From: Syngnathus acus
Taxonomy: Eukaryota; Chordata; Actinopteri; Syngnathiformes; Syngnathidae
Direction: 5' to 3'
Length of the DNA stretch: 64,000 nucleotides
Assembly (NCBI RefSeq): GCF_901709675.1
Contig: NC_051088.1
Coordinates: 15,304,193 to 15,368,192, forward strand
Positions 12,965-24,891 of this stretch are shown one piece after another. Positions within the stretch are counted from its first letter, which is position 1; every line of letters starts with the position of its first letter. Both the position numbers and the translations under genes were made by a program. The notes under the pieces were generated by a model. The model worked only from the letters and a program-made list of their open reading frames with translations, was not told the DNA's origin and did no database searches.

Positions 12965-13972
12965 GGTGAGCCTCACTTCTAAAACGCGGTGGTGCACGTA
13001 CGTGATGAGCTAATTAATTAGCAAGTTAGCTCAGTGGTGTGCGTGAATAATGTCTATTGCAGTCTCCACTGCTGTTATGTGTGTGTGTCTGCTTGTTTGT
13101 TTGTGTGTGTTGGCACAGTAACCTGTGCAAATGTAGAAAGTCACTTGGTTGTTTGAAGGGATAGACACGCCTTTGTCATCTACCTGTATGATTTTTATGA
13201 GACTGACGCACTAACCAAAGCAGAGTACGGCGGACTTATTTTCTACAGTTTCGACATGTCACTTCGTTATTATGGAGTTAATGTTTTTATTTTTTTGATT
13301 GGTTTTGCTTGTTGTGTTGTCGTTTGGTGTACGGAAGTTTATTTCCCTGTTTCGGGACTCAGCTGTTAAAGTATTAGCCGCGTAGGGATACATGACAGCA
13401 GTTATCAAATGCAACCCGCGGAGCGATCTATTGCATGCTCACTGGCAATGCAGTAGCCACAGTAACAACAGACTTCCATTGTTTATGCAGTAGTAGAATG
13501 TGCAAAATGATAAACAATTTACCCGAACTATGTTTGACAAAAAGTCAAATAAAGTCTGGCAGAATAATATGTATTTGAATAAAATGTATTGATAATATGT
13601 ATTTTATTTCAAGACGTGCCTCACCATGGAGACAGCAAACTTGAGAGAGGAGTGCCTTAAATATTGAGAGGATGAACTTGAAATAAAACGTCCATTATTG
13701 AATGATCTGAAATCCTAAAATTTTCCTGGAATGCAGGTTGCTATATAAATGTGTGTCTTGATCACACTTGTTGCTAGTTCATCTAAGGATATCATTATTT
13801 TTTCTCATTCGCAGTCATTAAGAAATGTATAAAAGTAACGCCTAAATTATTAACTTTAATGGGCATGTGCATAGTTTCTGATTCTACTGAGGTAAAGGGA
13901 CATACTGTGTTGTGAGAAACTGGAGATATACATTTTTAATCAAATATAATTAGACTGTGAGATAAGAGTGGG

Positions 13973-14165
13973 GTCAGAGGTGGGAATAAGTCACATAGTG
14001 TAGGTCCAAGTCAGAAGCAAGTCTCAAGTGTTGCTTTTCAAGTTTCCCAAGTTACTGTGACAAATATCAAGTAAGTCAAGTCTCCACGAAAATTCAAGCA
14101 AGTCGAGTCAAGTCTTGCATTAAGTCGTAAATCAAGTCAAGTCCGACTTGCATGCTTGAAAATGA
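13973..14165. repeat. AAGTC-rich dispersed repeat
   Basis: Begins gtcagaggtgggaataagtc and continues with many irregular copies of CAAGTC/CAAGTCAAGTC. This resembles a well-known teleost interspersed repeat whose transposon class I cannot assign. A related fragment appears near 34786-34866. Confidence 0.6.
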
Positions 14166-16927
14166 ATTTGGCTTCCTGCTTACTTACAGTTTGTAATTGT
14201 GAACTGAGGTCACGGATAACAAAATGGACAGCAGGTTTAATTCTAACCTTCTTAGTTAAATTATTTCAATTGAATGATTTAAAGAATTGAAATAGGTCGG
14301 GGGTATCCGAAGTAAGCTCTGTGGCCTAGAATTCAAGGACATTCTGGAATGCCAAGTGAATTCCACTGCAGTAATAACCCTCAACATCAACACAGCAATC
14401 ATGTGACGCGATTCTCCTCATGCTGCTGCTTGTCTCGTGACTTCATCTGCAATGGAACTTTGATGTCTACTCGAGGGAAGTGACTATTTTGCAGACGCCT
14501 TTTGCGGTATTACAGGCAGCTGAAGTCTGCCATTGCGAGTCAACTGTTAAACTCTGCTTTAAAAAGTCTTTGATTCTGCAAAATGAAAACCAGATGATTG
14601 GCTTTCTTGAAACATTTTGTTACCAGTCAATTCTAAGTGGTTACTGTAAACAAAGGACAACAATGACATTCAGTTCTGCATCTTGTCTGCAGTTAACTTT
14701 AAAGTGAAATCATGGAAGTACCCATGTGATCCTCATCATTTTTGTTGACCGTGTTATTATTTTAATTATTCAGAATATGTTTATATTTTATAAATAAGCT
14801 CTGTATAGTGAAAGGCATAAAAATCAAATCAAGTCATCGTTAGGATGGCAACATGTAACAATCATTTTCATAATTTAATATTTTTGTTTATTGGTTACCC
14901 TTGATTTCTTTTATTGCAAAATGGGTACCTTGGCTCAACTAACTTTCCAAGGTATTAAACTCATGCTGCACATACCGTAGACTGATGTGTTTATGTTAGC
15001 CTATAGCAATTTCAAACAAGCTTAGCTGGGATTAGCGCTACTTGCCGACTTACTGTATTGTGACTGACTGCAACGCCTCATTTCATAAATCCATACGACA
15101 GTTGAATGGCACCCTTTAAACGGCTTTCAAAAGCTGTTTGACCCCTACTGTGTATGCGTGTGTGAGTGCACAGCGGGTTCCTCGTCTCTGCCGTCCTGCT
15201 TATTCTGCAGCCACTTAGATTCTGCAGATGTAAAACAGACAATCATGTATCAAAGCCTGATTTTGATCTGAGCATATCTGATTTCTGATTCCGCACTGCA
15301 ATGATAACTCAACTGGGCCACGTGAGGGAAAAGAAATGCAAAAAGGTAATTTGAACCAAGGAGTGTGAATCAAACTATTGTCTATCTTTGTGACCATATT
15401 TGGGCTCTATGCACATAATAGCATGACGTCGCATCCATTGCGGCTAATATGATTGAACCTTTTTTGGGTCTTGCGCAATATGACACCCGTGTTTTTATCG
15501 TCTCGAGTAAACAGTCTTAAAATGAAAAAAACAAAAAACTCCCAAAAGCAGCACAAACGATGAGCTTTGTGTTCCAATGTGCACATTGTCATTCAACATC
15601 AACAATGTTTTAGTGTAGCAAGGATTTCAAACCTGCAATTTGGATTGTGAGGTTTTTCGTGCTTCTTCATGTGTCACAGGCAGAAAGCCCAACCACTTCC
15701 TCCCGTCTGTCTGTCTTTCCTTAACAGTTTTGATGCAAAACAGATTAAATGATTCATTCAATTACACATAGAAGACAATATTGGCTCTTTTTTGCTTTTA
15801 GAACTGGAAATGTCCATGCTAACATGAGCGTCTGTGTTGGTTAGTTGTCAATTTTCAAAACTGGAAAAGACTGAACTGTATTTTGGAGACAAGGCAGATG
15901 ATGTGCAAAGAGCTTTTACTCATCTGACAGTAATCGCTGGCATCCATTTAATAAACTGATGTGCACAAATGCCGTTTTGTTTTGTTGGATTGATTTTAAT
16001 ATTAGCCAACTGGCAATAGGTAAACATTGTTTTTAAATGGCAGAAGACTGCGGAAAATTCCTGCACTCTGCACCTCAGTTGAGTCTGAGCAATATGTCAT
16101 CCTGGTTGACGTGAAAAGAAGGCAAATTGACTTTTTGGCTGTTAAAGACCTGAATACGCCTTTATGGAGCAAGGGGAATATAATGGTTTTCGGCAACCCA
16201 TAGAATTCCAGTAGCCTTTGAATTACTGAGATTGGACAACCGCTTGTAGGACTGCCAGTCAGTGAGTCAGGCGTTTAAAAATGAGCAGCAGGGGTGTTTC
16301 TTTCCTCCCCATTATTTTATGAGTATCATGCAAGCAGTCATACCCACAGACCGCCCATGAAGTCACTCGCAGCTGTCCCGATGTCACGCTTCCCCCGAAA
16401 TGGGTCATTGTGAACTTTAGATCATTTTGGACATAATTGTAAAGTCAAGTTGTGAATGCAACAATGTTCCCCATAGGGAGAACATGCTCTCCTACTTTCT
16501 AAGCACCTTGAGGCTTTCAAAATAAGTCATAAATCTTGACATACTGCTGAAAGCATTGCAAGTAAGTTTCAGTGGAAGTTTCCAGCGGTGAGGCAGTGCT
16601 GCTTTTCAGGGGGTGAGAAAAACTTTGATTCAAACCGAGATTCTTTTTTCCTAATCAGATATTGTTTATCGTCTTGTGGGTGTTTCATGACAAGAAGAGG
16701 TGGACGGGAATGTGATTTACTCACCCACAGGATTGTACTACAAAATGTGGAGACTCTTCTGCTTTAACAAGACAGAGGACGGAATGAAAGAACTGTTTTC
16801 CAAAATGCAACAACAACATGACGAAACTGCAAAGACTGTTGACTATATATTGCCAATATCGTAGAAATTGTGTCGTATATTTTTGTATTGTGGGCCACAT
16901 TTCGTCACAATATTGAATCCTGAGTTG

Positions 16928-17017
16928 CCCACTGCTTTCTTCACAAATCTATACTATTGCGCAATCTCACCATTGTCCCACCGCTTTTTTCACAAATCTA
17001 TATTATTCCGCAATCTT
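16928..17017. repeat. 49-bp-period tandem duplication
   Basis: Two copies of a unit starting 'cccac(t/c)gctttyttcac' and containing acaaatctatactattgcgc or its diverged form. The offset is 49 bp (16928 and 16977). Non-coding. Confidence 0.8.
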
Positions 17018-17281
17018 TTGTGAAATTTTACTTGAATCTGACAAAGTGCCTATTGGTTCCACTGTAATGTTTTATGAGGAGGGTGCCAGATACCTGCTGA
17101 AATTCACTTTGTTGATGTTGTCAGGTTCTAAATGTGAATCTTTTTCATGGTCGCCCCACCCAGGTTGGTGTTTCCCCGCCTCAGGGTTCATTTCCAAGCC
17201 GACGGCCGGAGCAAGACAGCTCCCCTTTGCCTCTCTGTGAAGAGGACAGACAGTCCAGTGGAACTGCAGCACAGTGTTGTC

Positions 17282-20200
17282 ATGGACACGGAGTCAACCT
17301 ACTCTGGCTATTCCTACCACTCTGGGCGATCACGAGGTTCCCATCGGCACGGGTAAGACTGAATCCTCCCTCTCTTTAATGTTGAGCCATGCTTGGAGCT
17401 GCTATCGGGTTATCTTGCTCATCTTCCTCTGGCGTCACCACAACTCTGCTTGACAGGCCTAATTTGTGATGGCTCTGCAGATAGGATGAGAGTCTGTGAT
17501 GAGAGAGAAGCCCTTTCTTCTCACCATTGGACAAAAATATCAACGTCAAGAGAAGACTTATAGCTTGAATTTGAGACTTTTTTCTAAAGTATGTCATGTA
17601 TAGGATGACTCCATTTTCAGGGGCTGTGATTTTCACTTGCAGATGTTTGATGACATTTCAGAGAAAGGCAAAATAGTTTCTTGGTCGTAGGCCTGAATAA
17701 CATTATATTAATACAGCATAACGTGAAAACTAAGCACGGCAGCTGAGGTGTCAGCCGCTACATTTATCCATTTGGCCAAGGCTTCCTGACAGTAGAGAGG
17801 CCTTCAAGCAATTGGCAAGTAATTTGCAATGGAACATTGAAGGATTCCCGACTAGGTGCTTTCTCCACGGCTCTTCATTTAGCGTGCCAAATCTACCGTC
17901 TGGTGCCTAATTTGAGAGAAAACAAGCTTTCAATGCCCTTGGCATGGTCGTCAGAAGGTAATCTTTATACACCACTAAAGGGTGCCACACAGGGGGCATC
18001 TTCCCCATCACTGTTGTCTAATTACTCTCTCAGAACCAGAAGCAGGCGAAGAATGTTCCTGCAAAACAAACACACACCATATCTTTTCAACTATGCTACT
18101 TTTTCAGCACCGATGAATGCGAAGGGCGACAAATTTAATCGACAATTCTGAAACAAATTTGCTCCAATTGTTATTTCATAATGTTGTTAAATGTCATTAT
18201 GGGGGTTAAATATGGCCTCTTAGCCATTGTGACCATGTCATCTGTCCTGAATCCCCACTTGTTCCTGATAGTATGTCATCAATAGGTGAATGAGGCAGCA
18301 GTGTGAACCATTTTGAATACCAAGGATAGAAAAGCGATATATGAATGACACCCCAGCGCAATTATTACAAATGCAATGTTAATGATTTCTCACAATGATT
18401 AGAAAACAGATAAATATCCATCTGCAGCATTTTATTTCTGTAGCATTCTGCCATTGTTTACATCTTCAAATGATTACCAAACGTCTGCAAGATTCCTAGA
18501 AAATCCCAAAGTCCCGTCTTTGGTGAACTGTTTTTAGAACAGGCAGGCACATGGGTGCTCATGTGGCCCTTAGGGGGCTACCCAATGGCCCCACTTTGGA
18601 CATACCAGTGAAGATATGAAACTAATGATGTGCAGGACGATGATGATGATGATTTGTAATGTACATTGGAATAGTGGAGGATGTATGGATAAAGAAAATC
18701 TGCTAGGATTTCTTATTATAGACTAGCACCAGAATAAAAAAGACTAGGTGTCAGAACTGGAACGTGTCTCCTTCTGAAAATCTCCCGTAGTGGTTCTCAA
18801 GCCCAATTGAGCATGAATATGGTACACTGGCGGAACTCGTTGGTCACATGGGAAGTCTCCATTACGTGCTGGTCGGTGGAATAACATTTGTTACTCTTGT
18901 TTTATGTGCGGTTATTGCACTTTTTTTTTTTTTTTTTTTTGTTCCGACGACCAGTTGCAAGTGAGGATAGTGATTGTCCCCCACAATCGTATAATGCACT
19001 TATTCTGATGTGAAGAGAAAGTGTTCTTCTAGAGCCAAACGTCCCAGTGGGCTCCATCCAAGGCAGAAAGCCATAGCCACTTGAGGGATCCATGCAGCAG
19101 ACCAAATTGCATTAATCAGACCAGAGTATCATAGGATAGCGTACGGTTGGAATACAAATGAGGCTGATGCATGCTAATGAAGCAGAAGCAAGTTGTGGGA
19201 AGGTAATGAAGGATATTTTGGGGGGTAGAGAGAAGTATGTGTTGTTTCCCCGTGTTCAAAACACTCCTGTGGAATTCCACAAAGATACACTCCAAAATGT
19301 GTCTGCAGCTTTGTGATTCTTTCCCCCACAAAGTCCAAACAGAGGCCAAGCTTTTACTCGCCTGTACTTCCTGACTACAACATAATGATTTAGATGCATA
19401 AATAGATATAGCACATGGAAATGTAGTACAGAGATAATGCTCACTTTCATTTTCTACTCCATAATCCTGCCATCAAATCAGAGCAGCTCCTTATCCTGTA
19501 CGGTCTCGGATACGCAAAATCCCCTTGAAGCCTCCTGCCCTCTCTCGGCATCCATTAATGAATATAATCAGTGACTAGAACGACTCCAACAAGAACAGCT
19601 ATAACATAATATTATTTGAAGTCATGCTCACTGTAATAATTTGAAGCCCTGCTGCATCCCCTCTTCCTCCTAGTTTGATTAGCTATGCAAAGGAGGTCAT
19701 ATTTTCACTTTTTTAGCTGTCTGTGCGATTAGCAGTCAAGGCTGGCATTGAAAGGGAAGCACAAGAATAGAAGCGGAAAGCAATGTGGCTCACACCCTGG
19801 AATCAAAACACAGCCCCAGTAGCCTGAAGCAATCCCAGCAGCCTCACTCATTGCTTGCTTCCTCCTTTTCTCCCAGCTCCAGGATGTCCTGTAACTCTGT
19901 GTTGTGGTTTGTTATCGTGTAAGGGTGTAACATTCGTGGGTCACTTGAAGTTTGGGCCCTTATTCTAGGGCACTGTTTATTAGTGCAGTCCTTGTGCTTT
20001 TATAAACAAAACCATAAAAGAAATTGATTTATCCACCCCCAAAATTCTTCAGAAAATGTCCCCTACAGGGATGGGGGGAAATGTAGAAAATAATTCCTTG
20101 AAAAATCTGACAATTTTAAGTCGATTATCTGGCCTGACATTTGGGGGTTCCAAGAACAGGCCCAACCCTTGATTGATAGTAAATTAGTTGAGTAAATGCT

Positions 20201-23200
20201 GTCACTATTACAAACTGCTCTCACACCTCAAGCGAGGGGGTTACTAATTTGCGGCAAATAACCTCATTGTGGTTTGAATTAATTCAAGAATTGTCATTTG
20301 GTGTTTTGGTTCCGTATACAAGCTGGCCGCAGCCAAAATGTGAAGGAGACAGATGAGGGATTAACTGAGGCCTGCATGCCAGCTCCTCAGTGGTAATGGA
20401 TCCACTTTGGGCACAGTGCCATGTTGCCACAGTGTTGCTGGACTAAGGATTCAGATTCCTGCTGCTTACATTTGACACAGGATTAGAGTTGTAAGTGCAT
20501 CGGGTCAATGGAGCTCATATGTTGACGCGCATGTTTGACTTCTTTTGGGGTCAGAGTGCCCTTATTAAGTCAGAACGAATGAAATCAAACAATGTTCGAA
20601 AATGAATCACTGATTGACTACTGCACATTTCCTAGCAGAACGTTGAAGCACGCCATCTCGTTAATCATTTTTGTGGAAACAATTGGTGTACTGACAGAGA
20701 AAAAAAAAAAAAATCAGCAAATCATTTTTGGGAATTTCTTTTTCAGGGAACGAAACCGGGATCGCCACAAGTCTCGCAGCAAGGACAGCCGCTCGGAAAA
20801 ATCAGTAACTATTAACCCCGCTCCTGCAGAGCCATTGCTGGGTGACACCACAGTTCGGGGAGAGCCGGTTCAGGTAGGCCCATCACTCATCCCAACAGTT
20901 GTCTAAATCGTCTCACTTAAAGTCTCACCCTCATTTTCCAAACAGTGCTAGTAATATCTCATTTTGGAAAAGGTTTGGCGCTCAAGAGACTTAGCACAAG
21001 TTAAAATGAGATGACGTGTGCTTATCGGCGTTACGGCAGGCCATCTGCTATTTACTAGAGGGGACTGGTCCACTCGTGGGCTGCATTTGGGTTGATTAAT
21101 GTTTGCACCAATACGCAGATTGTAGTAAGCTGCCTCGTTTGTCTCTAGATGCACCGTTTGTCATTTTGTAGAGAAACACGTTAATCCTGAGAGGGAGACG
21201 GTCAGTTTGTTGCAAATGCTTCTTTGGCCCCCACCAGAGATGGACTATGCCAAGCTGCTTAGTTGCTGCAACTCAAACTGTGTGTTCAGTCATCATGCAT
21301 GCCAATAGAAGATGAACCCTTGCATTATATATATGATGGACTGTTTGCCAAATGACAAACATAAGGTAAGAATTTATAAAATATTGCATTTATTAGATTG
21401 ACAATAATTATTCTGCTTTCGCGTACAATTATACACACTAGTATGACATGCCATCTTGCCATACTGGTCCCTGTTTTATGATCCCACAAGATTCCAGTCG
21501 TACTTATCAATATCGCATCAAAGTCTTCCTTCTACCTCGCTCCTCGTATGAGCGAGTGAGTTACTGAGGTCCAACGATGACAGCTTGTTACCTCGAGGTC
21601 ACGTGACCTCGTCTGGCTGCCTTGTCTGTCATCGGACATCATACGCTTCATGTAGACAAAAAAAAGCACCTGTGAAAGTGGCCTGGCGCAGGAGTGCATA
21701 AAAACGGAACGAAAATCAAAAGCCGCTGTAATTATGTTGACCTACTTGGCGTCTACTCTTCCCCTGTGGAAAGCTTCGGTAACGTTGCCTGCGTTTGTTT
21801 ATGCTCGTGTTTAATTTTAACGGAGTGCTGCTTCAAGATTCAAGATTCAAGATTCAAGAGTTTTTATTCGCCATGTTTGAGCGTGCCAAACAAGGAATTT
21901 GACTTCGGTAAAACACACCCTCTGTTCAACATATAGGTGACTAACAACACTCAGGACATGTGAATAATGGCAAAAACAGTGTAGACAAATTCAAAAGGTG
22001 TGAAGAGCAGGATGTTATTGCACAGTAATGCCTCTGAGACTCTATGAGTGGTGTGAGTTCATCAGAGCAACAGCCTGGGGGAAGAAGCTGTCTCGGTGTC
22101 TGCTGGTTTTGGCGTACCGAGCTCTATAACGCCGTCCGGAGGGGAGTAGTTCAAACAGACTGCAACCTGGGTGAGAAGGGTCTGTAGAGATGTTCCTTGC
22201 ACGTTTCCTGGTCCTGGACAGGTACAAGTCTTGGATAGAAGGGAGGTTGATTCCAATGATCTTTTCTGCAGTCCTGATTGTCCGTTGCAGTCTGTGCTTG
22301 TCTTGTTTGGAGGCTGATCCAAACCAGACAGTGATGGAGGTGCAGAGGACAGACTGGATGATGGCAGTGTAGAAGGTCTTCAGAAGCTCTCGCGGCAGGT
22401 TGAACTTCTTGAGCTGTCTCAGGAAGTACAGCCTCTGCTGGGCCTTCTTCCGGACAGAGTCTATGTGGCCGGTCCATTTCAGGTCCCGAGAGATTGTGGT
22501 TCCCAGGAACTTGAAGGTGTCTGTGGAGAGAATAGTATTACTGCGGATAGTGAGGGGTAAAAGTGGTGAAGGGTCTCGCCTGAAATCCACTGTCATCTCC
22601 ACGGTCTTGAGCGGGTTCAGCTCCAGATGGTTTTGGTTGCACCAGTGGACCAGCCGCTCCACCTCCTGTCTGTACGCAGTCTCATCACCGTCCTGGATCA
22701 GTCCGATGAGAGTGGTGTCGTCTGCATACTTCAGGGGCTTCACAGGAGAGTCATCTGAGGAGAAATCGTTGGTGTAGAGAGAGAAGAGCAGTGGGGAGAG
22801 GACGCACCCCTGAGGGGCTCCAGTATTGGTGGTCCGGGTGTCAGATGTGATGCCCCCCAGCCTCACACGCTGTCTCCTGTTGGTCAGGAAGCTGGTGATC
22901 CACTGACAGGTGGGGGCAGGCACCGCAAGCTGGATGAGCTTCTGTTGGAGGATGTCAGGAGCGATGGTGTTGAACGCCGAGCTGAAGTCCACGAACAGGA
23001 TCCTGGCGTACGTTCCTGGAGTGTCCAGGTGGTGCAGGATGTAGTGCAGTCCCATGTTGACCGCATCATCCATTGCGTTCCTTTTGTGTTTTTACTCCAT
23101 ATTGTGGCCTGCAAGAGAGCATCGCTTCTGGATTTACTCTCACATGATTGCACACACATAGTGAAAGTAAGAACCGTGATGTCAGATTGGTGTGCGTGTT

Positions 23201-24859
23201 CGGGCTCACTTTAACGTCTTGTCTTTGATTTTGGTATTACTTCATCTTTGTTGAAGCAAACCCAACTAACAATCGCCTCACCAATGCCACAGAGTTCAAT
23301 AAAGTAAAGGAAGACGGTAGACACCTGGTTGAGCGCAGGGAAAGTCGGCATTTTGTGTTCTGCTTTGTGTAATCTTTGTTAGAGGGGAAAAAAAATATTT
23401 TCTTCAGTTCGACTTCTATTGTTGCAAATATTTGAGAATTCTCTGGCATTGTCATCGATTGTTCTTTAACTGTGTAAAAGTGGCAGGCAGCTCACTTTGG
23501 TACTGTCCGGAGAAATCCTACGACAGAACTCAAACAAAGCTCTCCCTCAAAATAGACACACCCATAATGACTCACTTGGATTCAGAAAAATGTAGGTTGT
23601 ACTACATGCTACTGGACAAAGAAAACAACAGTTAAGACACCATGCACTTGGCTTAGAAATCTCTTTGTGTACACCACGAAAGATCAAATTACATTCAAAA
23701 CGCAGAATTCATTCTCAGCAGAAGTCAAGAATGCCAGTAGTAACTTCTACATACATACAAAAGGGGGAAAAGAGGAGTGAGAGGAGTGTGGGACGAGCTA
23801 AAACTATCTGACCTATTCCGGCTCCATTGACTGACTCACGTCACCCTTTAATGTGAACATTACAGAAAGGCAAAATGTCCTGGAGGACTGTGCAAGTCGA
23901 AGGAGATGTTTTAGCATACCAAGATGACCATAATTAAATAGTTAAGTAGAGCGCATTGCCAAGCTCTTAACAAAAGTGATTTATGTGCGTTTGCCCATCT
24001 GGAGGCTACTTTGTGGTTCATGACAAACAGACGAGCAATGCCTTTATGATTCTGGGGGATGGATTCTTCCAATTGATGCCACAGTGATGGAAAACTGAAA
24101 ATATACTCCTTTAACCACCCGAGGCATTGAAGCGTTTAGTTGATGAGTCAACTTTACTGCTCCACATTGACATTTAATCCTTAAAGTTGACTAATCACAT
24201 GTTTTTGGCATTTTGGCTTCTAACAGCTAATTTACAGACGACTTGGCCACTCTGCTGCTGTAGTCATGCAAAAGTATTTTGTGGTGGAGCAAAATGTCTG
24301 GACAACTGTGTACTTTAAAGTCTGCCTGAAGTTAAAAAAAAATAAAAGATGGTTGCAGAAGAGCAGAGCGGTGAGCTTCATTATTTTGGTACCAGCCGTA
24401 CTTTTGAGACTGGAGGCTAGGAAAGAGTGAAGCGACATGAAGTGAAGAGCCATCTTTGTCGCCAAAATATTGTCTAAAAATATGACTGGACCAATAAGAG
24501 CTCGCTAGACGTTGCGATGCAACACCTATGACACTTTTCGACAGTCAAAGCAACACAACCAGTTCTTCAAAAACAATGAAAGCACAACTGAAATATAAAA
24601 CAGTGACCAAAAAAAGTGCCTATTTTGTTTGCCTGCCTAGAAAGTTGCATCCGCGTTCTCTCTGAGTGTACGACATCCTTACGGACTGCAATTCGCACCG
24701 ACTGCGAATTGATATGTATCAAACTGATATGTATTTTCAAATTGTTCTTGTATGTGCATATATTTGTTGTGCATCTGCTGTGCACCTAATGATATTTTTT
24801 TGGTTTGGTTTGCCAGAAAATTCAACATTTTATTTTTTTAAAACGCACATTGGCGCATG

Positions 24860-24891
<32 letters not shown>

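Larger units (their letters stand above)
12965..17163. other. Non-coding stretch before the vangl1 start exon
   Basis: Possible vangl1 intron 1. No coding exon is recognised. It contains a dense AAGTC-type repeat (about 13973-14165), a pair of TAATTA sites near 13010-13022 and a 49-bp-period duplication near 16928-17017. Confidence 0.45.

Noticed and set aside
22042-22477. Overlapping minus- and plus-strand frames across the LINE
   Set aside because: Shadows of the reverse transcriptase frame in other registers.
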